Assembly (NCBI RefSeq): GCF_009647655.1
Contig: NZ_WJFD01000003.1
Location: 682,001 to 746,000, forward strand
From: Chitinophaga sp. SYP-B3965
GTDB taxonomy: Bacteria; Bacteroidota; Bacteroidia; Chitinophagales; Chitinophagaceae
Length of the DNA stretch: 64,000 bases
Direction: 5' to 3'
Under the pieces are notes generated by a model. That model did no database searches. It saw only the letters and a program-made list of their open reading frames with translations, and had not been told where the DNA came from. Within the stretch, counting starts at the first letter, position 1; each line of letters opens with the position of its first letter. A program made the translations under genes and the position numbers. Positions 54,849 to 62,558 of this stretch are shown piece after piece.

Positions 54849-56400
54849 ACACTACATACATCGCCACCACCATCATTATCAGCAGTGCTGAGTAAATGTG
54901 CCGTCCTTTCCAGGGCACAATATCTACCACATTGCTCAGTTCCCGCACATAAGGCACTTTCATAGGATAGATCCTTCCTATGATCAGCATCATAGCGCTG
55001 GTGATCACGAACAACAAAGCCAGTACATGTAAAAAATGCAGGCCGGTATCGAATATCACCTGTGTGGCCCCATATGCAACAATAAAGAAGACCAATCCCA
55101 CCTTAGCAGCAATGGCTGGAACTCTTCTTGTAAGAAAACCGATCAGTATAATGGTGAAGATGGGTACACTGAAGAACCCGCCAATCATTTGCAGGTAATT
55201 ATAAAAACCACCTCTGGCAAAGATGATAAAAGGCGCGATGAACATGGCCAGCAAACAAATAACGATTTCGAACTTTTTTGCAATGCGTAACAATTTCTTT
55301 TCGTCGGCATCGGATTTGTACACGTTGAGGATGAAAAGTGTACTGGCACTATTAAGGCCTGCATTGAATGTGGTGAAAGTAGCACCAAACAGGATCGCAG
55401 CCATATAACCCACAAAAAGCGGCGGAGAAACATCACTCACCATCCTGGGAAATACTTCAGCTGTATTTTGCATACTGCTGTACATATGCACAGCAATCAA
55501 GCCGGGAAGATTGATCAGCAGCGGAGAGAGGATCTTCCCAAAAGCTGCCAATGCAATACCTTTCTGGCTAACTGCAAGATTACGGGAACCCAGTACCTGC
55601 TGCACCGTATACTGTTCAGTACCCCAATAGTAAAGATTGACCAGCAACATCCCCGTGAATATAGTAGAGAAGGGCACCGCATCATTGGCTGCACCGATCA
55701 CCTTCATATGTTCTGTTTTGGAAGACAGAATAACGGCCAGTCCTTCAGATATGTTGCCGTTACCCAGGTAACGCAATCCAAACCACGGCAGCAATATACC
55801 TCCGGTAAACATAGCCGCACCTAATAACACATCAGAAATGGCAATGGCCCTCAGCCCTCCCAGGATACAATATAATCCGCCGATACTTCCCATCATCCAT
55901 ACCAGTATCCAGATGGTGGTCCAGTAATCGATGCCATAGTGATCAGAAAAATGGAACAGGCCATTAAATGCAACCGCACCACCATATAGTACAGACGGGA
56001 GTAAATTGACGATGTAGTTAACAAGAAAAATGAGCGAGACAATCTTTTTTGTACTGCTGTCATATCTTTTTTCAAGATAGTCTGGCGTGGTGGCAATGCC
56101 CGTACGCAGATAAATAGGCATGATAAATTCAGAAACAGCCAACATAGCTATAACGGACGTCATGCCCCAGGCCATTACACTCAGGTTGTTGGTGAACACC
56201 AGTTCATTCTCTCCAACAAAAAGCACCGTATTAATATTGGCGAACAGCAGGCCGCTGCCCACGGAGATAAAACCGAGGTTGCGGTTGGCGAGGAAAAAAC
56301 CGGCAATGGTGTTACTCTTCTCTGATCTCGTTTTGTACCAGGAAATAACGCCGATCGTAATGGTGATCAGGAAGAAGGTAAGGAATGTTGTTGCATTCAT
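54832..56400 (-). CDS. Sodium:solute symporter (SSS family)
   Basis: 522 residues with about 13-14 membrane segments. Family features: FFLANRNLGFISVGSGLLFANI, YLRTGIATTPDYLEKRYD, YWGTEQYTVQQVLGSRNLAVSQKG and FGATFTTFNAGLNSASTLF. SSS proteins take up sugars, sialic acids, or other small solutes with sodium across the inner membrane; this one resembles the sugar (SglT-like) branch. It follows the six-hairpin-like hydrolase gene by 17 bases and probably imports its product. The 3' end overlaps the Gfo/Idh/MocA gene on the opposite strand by 17 bases. Confidence 0.9.
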   Translation of the reverse strand: MNATTFLTFFLITITIGVISWYKTRSEKSNTIAGFFLANRNLGFISVGSGLLFANINTVLFVGENELVFTNNLSVMAWGMTSVIAMLAVSEFIMPIYLRTGIATTPDYLEKRYDSSTKKIVSLIFLVNYIVNLLPSVLYGGAVAFNGLFHFSDHYGIDYWTTIWILVWMMGSIGGLYCILGGLRAIAISDVLLGAAMFTGGILLPWFGLRYLGNGNISEGLAVILSSKTEHMKVIGAANDAVPFSTIFTGMLLVNLYYWGTEQYTVQQVLGSRNLAVSQKGIALAAFGKILSPLLINLPGLIAVHMYSSMQNTAEVFPRMVSDVSPPLFVGYMAAILFGATFTTFNAGLNSASTLFILNVYKSDADEKKLLRIAKKFEIVICLLAMFIAPFIIFARGGFYNYLQMIGGFFSVPIFTIILIGFLTRRVPAIAAKVGLVFFIVAYGATQVIFDTGLHFLHVLALLFVITSAMMLIIGRIYPMKVPYVRELSNVVDIVPWKGRHIYSALLIMMVVAMYVVFTILS

Positions 56401-56417
56401 ACAACAGGAAAGTTACT

Positions 56418-58355
56418 TTAAAAAGTCAACTTTATAGGACTCCTGCCATCCCAGTTAATACTTTTTATCGTTTTACCTTCCGAGATAATATTAACCCTGC
56501 TCCTGCTTACTTCTACATCAAAGTTCCTGTTAAATGCCCTGATGTTCCGTAGTTTCATTTCCTTCCATTCTTTCGGCAAACGCGGGCAGATGGTAAATTC
56601 AGAAAAACTGACAGGGTCAAATCCAAACAGCCCTTCTGTTATAACCCGGCAATAGAGGCCACTTTCCGCAGAGAGATGCCGCTGATCTCCTTCCGGCCAG
56701 GCCTCAATGGCATAGGGTACATGTTGCCCCAGCAGGCGTTGGGAGGAATAATATTTAAGATAGCGAAGGGTGGTATCTACTACACCTGCCCGCAGCATAC
56801 CCCGGAAAGCATACAAAGTAGACCGGTCCCAAAAGGTGGCAGAACCCGCTTCTGTGAGTATCCCATTCTGTGTCCAGAGTCTTGGGGAAAGCAATGCTTT
56901 GATAGTCCCTTCTTTACGGTCAAAAATATCCATCACAAGTGGTATGCAGATCCATGAGCGTAATACTTCATTGCCGGCATAATACCGGTAAGTTTTATAT
57001 CCTTCTACCGTAGCCCCGAAATAGGTTTCAATATCCTTACGTAACTGTAAGGCTTCCTCCTGCAATTTGTTTTGTATTCCAAGTGATGCTGCCAGTCTTG
57101 ATGCATATACGAATGCACCATATGCCAGCACGTTCGTGGACAAATTAATATTCCCGGCTTTAAACCGTCCTTCCAGTTCATCGGAATCAGAAGTGATCAC
57201 ACCCTCTTTTGTTTTATGCCGGCGCAGGTATTCATTACACCAGGAGATTAAAGGCCAGAGACGTTTTGCAGTTAAAGTATCTCCATAATATAATGCAAAC
57301 AGGGATGCACCATAAGCGATCATAGCCTGGTCCCCTCTGTCTCCTGCACCATTCCAGAAATCAGTACCTTCTGCAATGATGGAGCTTGGAATGGGTTTGT
57401 AATCATCATTCATATACCGGGCAAAGAGCCGGAAACTGTTCTGGGCAGATTCATTCCCTTCCGCATTTCCCAGGAAAGGAAAAAAAGGATTTACATATTC
57501 CGCCTGATCGTTGGCCCAGACAGCCGCATAATAATCACCACCACCGGGAGCATGCATCAATCCCTGTTTCGTATCAAAAATACTTTCTGCTGCACGTATC
57601 TTGGCAAAGCTGAACATCCTGTTGATGGTATCATTAGGCGTTTCCAGCACGAGGGATTTCCCCAACTGATCTACCAATGCTTTCCGCTTTTCAAATTCAT
57701 AACCGGCAGAAAAAAACACCGCTTCATCTGTAGCTTTATAGCCGGATATCACTATGGAAAACGCATATTTCTCTCCGGGTTGCAGCACAAAAGATCCTCC
57801 ATCATATACCTGGTAGTTCAGGATATATGTACCATAAACACCAGTGGCAGAATCCGTTTTATGCAGCATGGGGATGTTAACAGACAATGGATCCCTCCCC
57901 GTATTGGATAAAGTATATTTTTCTATGTAAGCAGCTTTCTCTGTGGAAGGGAACACCTGTCTTTGTATAGACAAACCTGCAGCGGCACTACTTTCAGATT
58001 GCAGATATCCCTTTATATAAAAGGACTTCGGGATCTCATGCACATACGCACCATTCACTTTTACGGAATCCATGATATGCTGATCAAATGTCCTGATCAG
58101 GCTGCCTCTTGTATCATTGGGGATAGTACGCAACATCGGGAAAACAAGTTTCTGCTTTAGCAGTAAACCGCCCGAGCTATCTTTCCCATAATAGATGATG
58201 GCTGAGATCTTTTTCCCGCTCATTTCTATATGGTCCGAATGAATTTCACCTGCCCTGATCTTCCATATAATTCCTCCATCTGGTTGCATCTGCCATTTCA
58301 ATTGGGCATGCAAAGGGAATGAAGCCAGTAATAGCCACGCAAGAACGTATCTCAT
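56418..58355 (-). CDS. Secreted six-hairpin-like glycosidase, family not assigned
   Basis: 645 residues with a signal peptide (LLLASFPLHAQ). The N-terminal 220 residues are beta-rich (QMQPDGGIIWKIRAGEIHSD). The C-terminal region is an (alpha/alpha)6-type barrel with APGGGDYYAAVWANDQAEYVNP, GAGDRGDQAMIAYGASLFA, SDSDELEGRFKAGNINLSTN and YAIEAWPEGDQRHLSAESGLY; several Asp and Glu in WANDQAEY and SDELEG are candidate acids. I cannot give a GH family. It lies between the GntR regulator and the symporter gene, which points to hydrolysis of an oligosaccharide whose product is then imported. A perfect inverted repeat is 12 bases upstream of its start. Confidence 0.75.
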   Translation of the reverse strand: MRYVLAWLLLASFPLHAQLKWQMQPDGGIIWKIRAGEIHSDHIEMSGKKISAIIYYGKDSSGGLLLKQKLVFPMLRTIPNDTRGSLIRTFDQHIMDSVKVNGAYVHEIPKSFYIKGYLQSESSAAAGLSIQRQVFPSTEKAAYIEKYTLSNTGRDPLSVNIPMLHKTDSATGVYGTYILNYQVYDGGSFVLQPGEKYAFSIVISGYKATDEAVFFSAGYEFEKRKALVDQLGKSLVLETPNDTINRMFSFAKIRAAESIFDTKQGLMHAPGGGDYYAAVWANDQAEYVNPFFPFLGNAEGNESAQNSFRLFARYMNDDYKPIPSSIIAEGTDFWNGAGDRGDQAMIAYGASLFALYYGDTLTAKRLWPLISWCNEYLRRHKTKEGVITSDSDELEGRFKAGNINLSTNVLAYGAFVYASRLAASLGIQNKLQEEALQLRKDIETYFGATVEGYKTYRYYAGNEVLRSWICIPLVMDIFDRKEGTIKALLSPRLWTQNGILTEAGSATFWDRSTLYAFRGMLRAGVVDTTLRYLKYYSSQRLLGQHVPYAIEAWPEGDQRHLSAESGLYCRVITEGLFGFDPVSFSEFTICPRLPKEWKEMKLRNIRAFNRNFDVEVSRSRVNIISEGKTIKSINWDGRSPIKLTF

Positions 58356-58367
58356 CTATATCTTTTT

Positions 58368-58385
58368 TTGCAGCGGTTGCTGCAA
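58368..58385. promoter_or_regulatory. Inverted repeat between GntR and glycosidase genes
   Basis: Perfect seven-base arms TTGCAGC (58368-58374) and GCTGCAA (58379-58385) with a four-base centre. It lies 12 bases upstream of the glycosidase ATG and 4 bases after the GntR stop. Read on the minus strand it is followed by A residues, not T, so it is not a terminator; an operator or a translation-controlling hairpin is more likely. Confidence 0.5.
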
Positions 58386-58389
58386 TCAT

Positions 58390-59400
58390 TTAAAGTGTTT
58401 TTCTCTTTGCAAGTGCCGTAGGAATGATCTGCTGGATCTTTTCCCTGGCCATCACAGCCTGACCGGCTGTTTTACCCATAAGGGCGAAGTCTGTTGAGTA
58501 AGTTGTGATGCCTACGAACTCTTTTGCCGGTTCATCGTTATGCGACAACAGGCCTACATCTTTTCCGGGTTTCAATTTTTTCTTTCCGCATTCCCGCAGT
58601 ATTTCCCACATGGCAAAGTTGTCCAATGTAAAATACACCTTGCCTTTCTCTACCATGCCGGGCGTGAACTCATGAATGATCTTCCCTTTCACTTTAAAGT
58701 CCTTCAGGAATTTCTTAAACGAGGTTACAATTTCCTTAGGGTCCAGCGATTCCGGAGAATGCAGGAAGATCATTTCGTCAAACTGTTTTATCTCTTTTGC
58801 CAGTTGTTTAAATGCATTGTAAGACGACTGCTCGAATTCCTGCGTAATATAATTGAATTCACCATCCAGCGGCTCGTATCTGTCAAACATCAGGAACTTA
58901 TTGCGGGGAATGGTATCCAGTAATTCCTTTGACCTGGGATGAGGAATAGGCGCCACTACATACATACCATATTTACTTCTGATCTGCAGCAGGATAGTTT
59001 CGAAGATCTCAATATTACCGTGATGGAAGAAGATGTTAAGCTCCACACCTTTGCCGAGTTGCTGCCTGAAATTTCTGTAGAACTGCTCTTCAAAGGTATC
59101 CAGGTTATACATCAGCAACGCTACCTTCATCACCTGTTCCGTATTACCGTGCGCCACAAAATAACCCAGCCTGTACTTTGATTCAATGATCCCCCTGCTT
59201 ACAAGCTCCTGGTATCCTTTCACAATTGTCTCCCGCGAGAACTTCAACTCTCTGATGAGGGTATTAACGGAAGGAAGCGGATCATCCATTTGCAACACCT
59301 TTTCATTGATGGCGTTAATAATCCCCTGCACCATACGATCCCGTTTGGAGTAAGCAGCCACTTCTTCTAATTCCCTTATTTTTTCAAATACATTTCGCAT
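58390..59400 (-). CDS. GntR-family regulator of the accessory sugar cluster
   Basis: 336 residues. Residues about 20-90 are a GntR winged helix-turn-helix (DPLPSVNTLIRELKFSRETIVKGYQEL, RGIIESKYRLGYFVAHG); the remainder is a LacI-type effector domain ending GKDVGLLSHNDEPAKEF and TTYSTDFALMGKTAGQA. It has the same architecture as the regulator at 7912, so the two are paralogues with different ligands. It stands between two six-hairpin-like enzyme genes, with the inverted repeat at 58368 immediately downstream. It probably represses the cluster until a sugar ligand binds. Confidence 0.88.
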   Translation of the reverse strand: MRNVFEKIRELEEVAAYSKRDRMVQGIINAINEKVLQMDDPLPSVNTLIRELKFSRETIVKGYQELVSRGIIESKYRLGYFVAHGNTEQVMKVALLMYNLDTFEEQFYRNFRQQLGKGVELNIFFHHGNIEIFETILLQIRSKYGMYVVAPIPHPRSKELLDTIPRNKFLMFDRYEPLDGEFNYITQEFEQSSYNAFKQLAKEIKQFDEMIFLHSPESLDPKEIVTSFKKFLKDFKVKGKIIHEFTPGMVEKGKVYFTLDNFAMWEILRECGKKKLKPGKDVGLLSHNDEPAKEFVGITTYSTDFALMGKTAGQAVMAREKIQQIIPTALAKRKTL

Positions 59401-59410
59401 CAGTAATATT

Positions 59411-60838
59411 TTATTCGACAGATACCGTCATCGCTTTTCCCGGTTGTAGCTTTAGATCTGCAAAGGAGATAAAATTACCCCGTTTATCTAACTCCTGCAA
59501 CGCTTTTATCTTCCTGTTCCCTTCTTTAATGAAGGGATGCCGGCCGGAGAACTTCACCCGCCACACAATAGCGGTTTTGCCCTGCTGCTGCAAAGTAGCA
59601 CCATCCTTATGCTCACGGACCGTAATATATCCCGAAAGTACCGGAATATTTTCAGCAACAAGCGTATCTCCCGGTTGCCCATTGAATAGTGTACTCACCC
59701 TATTGTACCGGGCATCTGCATCAACACCCATAAGACCTTGTATGATCCCTTCCACTACACCAAAAGACACTTCAGGATATTCCCTTCTTTCCGTACGGGC
59801 ATCCGCCAGATGGAGGATGTAACGTAAAGCCTGATCATAGTAACCGTATCTGCTGAGCACCACAGGAAAATAAGACTGGTTCTCCACATTCCAATCATTA
59901 GACACTAAATGTTCTATCGTTCTCCTGGCACGGGTACTATCTTTCAATGCATCGAACCAGAGCAGGAAGGTTGCTCCTTCTCCTTTCCCAAAAGCGCCGT
60001 CATTCGTAACATGCGTCTGATATTGCTGTGCTTGCTGATCCCACCAGTTGCTCTCTATATGACGACGATACTGTTCCGCCTTCTTTCTATATCCTACCGC
60101 TTTATCAGGCTGGCCACTCGTTTCCAGTATAGATGCATAAGTTTCCAGCCCCCTGTATAAAGCCGCGATCAGGTCTATGCCCATTTTCAGATGAGGCACT
60201 CCTTCGGAATAAGAAGGCAATCCCCGGCAACGATGGAAAGCATCATTCTCATTAAAAGGGATCGGTGTATTGGGGTAAGCTGGCCTTGTCAACAGAGAAT
60301 CCACTTGCAATATCCAGGTGTTGATATACTCGTGAACAGACTTCTCATGAAAATTCCGGAAAGCAGCATCATTAATATAAAGCTTATTTCCAGTCCATAG
60401 GTACATCCGCCAACAGGCATTCATGATATCAAAATTCGCATTCAGGTTATACCAGAATTCCTTATCATTCCTGTAATCCTCCGGTGCAGGAACGCCATAT
60501 TTGTTCATCTCCCAATATGAACACCAGTCCTTTTCCTTCGAAATGTTCTTAGCGAATAAGGTGAGCATATTCTTGTTTTCGGCAGACAGGCCTAGTATTT
60601 CCCCGCCAATGCATTGATGCGCAACATCACGCATGCAGAAAGCAGACCTTGGGGGCAGCGCTGATTCATACCAGGGCCCAACAGGATCATCTTTATGTCC
60701 TTTGTAAGATAATGCTGTTTGCTGCGCCCACTTAAATGCTGCTTCCAGTTCAGCATTGGAAGAGCGAAACACTATCTGTGCATCACTATTAGAACAGATC
60801 TGTATAAAAACAAACAGCAACAAAAGTCTTATCATCAT
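59411..60838 (-). CDS. Secreted six-hairpin-like enzyme, family not assigned
   Basis: 475 residues; signal peptide ending CSNSDAQ. The whole mature protein looks like a helical barrel: ELEAAFKWAQQTALSYKGHKDD, GPWYESALPPRSAFCMRDVAHQ, WYNLNANFDIMNACWRMYLWTG, NENDAFHRCRGLPSYSEGVPHL, and GKGEGATFLLWFDALKDS. Conserved-looking Asp and Glu in AFCMRDVAHQ and WYESALPPR are candidate catalytic residues. It is annotated only by fold; I know no characterised relative. It lies 10 bases upstream of the GntR gene and is the first gene of a minus-strand operon with GntR, the 645-residue hydrolase and the symporter. Confidence 0.75.
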   Translation of the reverse strand: MMIRLLLLFVFIQICSNSDAQIVFRSSNAELEAAFKWAQQTALSYKGHKDDPVGPWYESALPPRSAFCMRDVAHQCIGGEILGLSAENKNMLTLFAKNISKEKDWCSYWEMNKYGVPAPEDYRNDKEFWYNLNANFDIMNACWRMYLWTGNKLYINDAAFRNFHEKSVHEYINTWILQVDSLLTRPAYPNTPIPFNENDAFHRCRGLPSYSEGVPHLKMGIDLIAALYRGLETYASILETSGQPDKAVGYRKKAEQYRRHIESNWWDQQAQQYQTHVTNDGAFGKGEGATFLLWFDALKDSTRARRTIEHLVSNDWNVENQSYFPVVLSRYGYYDQALRYILHLADARTERREYPEVSFGVVEGIIQGLMGVDADARYNRVSTLFNGQPGDTLVAENIPVLSGYITVREHKDGATLQQQGKTAIVWRVKFSGRHPFIKEGNRKIKALQELDKRGNFISFADLKLQPGKAMTVSVE

Positions 60839-60862
60839 CGAAAAACATTTTTGTAAAAAGAT

Positions 60863-60894
60863 AACAGGGCCGGAGATATCTTTCCGGCCCTGTT
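60863..60894 (-). terminator. Rho-independent terminator after the third SusD
   Basis: Twelve-base perfect arms AACAGGGCCGGA (60863-60874) and TCCGGCCCTGTT (60883-60894) with an eight-base loop; on the minus strand it is followed by ATCTTTTTA. It separates the SusC/SusD operon from the enzyme/GntR operon. Confidence 0.9.
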
Positions 60895-60896
60895 TA

Positions 60897-62549
60897 CTAA
60901 TTATAGTCCGGATTCTGTGTAATGTTAGGATTCTTCTGAATCTCCGTACGTGGTATGGGATAGAAATAGAAACTGGGTACCCATGTTCTTTCTTCCACTG
61001 TTATCTGCTGATAAGTAAATGTACCATTGGGCTGTTTCGTAATTACAATCCCTTTCGCATCTTCAGATCCTACTGTAGCAATTCCCCACCTTCTGATATC
61101 AAAGTACCGGTGTCCTTCAAAGCAAAGTTCTATCCTGCGTTCATGTTTGATCTTATCCATTAACCCTGCATCCGGAACAGTTACTGCCGGCAATCCTGCC
61201 TTTTGCTGCCTCAGATCATTCAGGTAAGTCCGGGCCGGGCCATATTCTCCCAATGCAGCGCAAGCTTCCGCATAGTTAAGATACATTTCTGACAAACGGA
61301 ACACTACCCACTGGGAGGCAGCAAAATCCTGCTTTTTCCAGTCTACTGTTTCGTCTACCATTTTGCGCATGCAATAACGCGTCTTAGATGCGTTCCAGGG
61401 AGAATAAGGACTCTGCGGGGAATCATCACCTCCCTCATAGAACTGTGTCATCCTTCCTTTGAATGGTTGGTTATTGGCAAGTATATCTGCATAGAAACGG
61501 GGTTCCCTGTTGGCATAAGGATCCTGTGCATGTGCTGGATTATTCCAGTTAAAAGGAGTGCCATCCGCCATTTCAAATTCATCTACCATCTGCTGGATCA
61601 CATTGTAGGCACTGTATCCATCATATCCATTCGGACTGAGGTCCCTGCTCACTGTATTATACCTGTCTGCTTTTACCAGCCCGCTGTATACCCTTCCGAA
61701 GATCACTTCAGGATTAAAGAAATCCAGGAAGACCTTGTTATAAGTATTACTGCCCGCATTGCCATACAAACTATACATTTTGCCACTGTAATCAATTACA
61801 GCCTTAGCTGCATCCCTCGCATCGCGCCATAACTGCTGATCATTGGTCTTATTAAAATACGGACTTGCAGCGTATAGTAATAAACGGGATTTCAGCGCAA
61901 GCGCAGCACCACCAGTAGCCCTGCCTTTATCCGCATCATTGCTTTGGGACGAGGGCAGCAATTGTACAGCCTGTGCAATATCTGCCAGGATGAAAGCTTT
62001 TGTTTCTTCCCAGGCAGCTCTTTTCTCAGCAAAAGTTTTATCCGTTACGTCATATACCTTTGTAATGAGCAACACACCCCCAAAACGTTTCAGCAATTCA
62101 AAGTAAGCCATTGCCCTCAGGAAATATACTTCTCCCTTCATGCGGCGGATAAGGGTTTCATTACCCACAGAATCAACTTTATCAATGTTCAGGAAAAAGG
62201 TATTGCAGTACCGGATAGCAGCGTATAAACTGCTCCAGTTGTTCAGCGAACCGCCGCTTTGATTATCTGGTGTAGCTTCTCCCCGTACGTATACGTTTTC
62301 ATTCGTCCAGTTAAAGTTGCCATACAGTTCATCTGTTTGAGCAGCCCATCCATAACCGGCATCCTTATATCCTAGTACTGCCCTGTCATAGATGCCATTC
62401 ACAAAAACTTCTGTCAGTTTGGGATCGCCCCATACATCCTCTTCGGAATAGGCATTCTTTGGTTGAAGGTCCAGCGTGTCTTTGCATGCGCCAAACAACA
62501 TAACCGCCAGTACGCCAATAATAGTTATATGCGTTTTCATGTTTTTCAT
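60897..62549 (-). CDS. SusD/RagB-family glycan-binding lipoprotein
   Basis: 550 residues; lipoprotein signal LAVMLFGACKD. RagB/SusD features: MKGEVYFLRAMAYFELLKRFGGV, GRATGGAALALKSRLLLYAAS, QWVVFRLSEMYLNYAEACAALG, KHERRIELCFEGHRYFDIRRW, and the C-terminal YPIPRTEIQKNPNITQNPDYN. It is the binding partner of the SusC encoded 9 bases upstream. The pair precedes the enzyme/GntR/symporter operon on the same strand but is separated from it by a strong terminator. Confidence 0.95.
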   Translation of the reverse strand: MKNMKTHITIIGVLAVMLFGACKDTLDLQPKNAYSEEDVWGDPKLTEVFVNGIYDRAVLGYKDAGYGWAAQTDELYGNFNWTNENVYVRGEATPDNQSGGSLNNWSSLYAAIRYCNTFFLNIDKVDSVGNETLIRRMKGEVYFLRAMAYFELLKRFGGVLLITKVYDVTDKTFAEKRAAWEETKAFILADIAQAVQLLPSSQSNDADKGRATGGAALALKSRLLLYAASPYFNKTNDQQLWRDARDAAKAVIDYSGKMYSLYGNAGSNTYNKVFLDFFNPEVIFGRVYSGLVKADRYNTVSRDLSPNGYDGYSAYNVIQQMVDEFEMADGTPFNWNNPAHAQDPYANREPRFYADILANNQPFKGRMTQFYEGGDDSPQSPYSPWNASKTRYCMRKMVDETVDWKKQDFAASQWVVFRLSEMYLNYAEACAALGEYGPARTYLNDLRQQKAGLPAVTVPDAGLMDKIKHERRIELCFEGHRYFDIRRWGIATVGSEDAKGIVITKQPNGTFTYQQITVEERTWVPSFYFYPIPRTEIQKNPNITQNPDYN

Positions 62550-62558
62550 TTGTTACCG

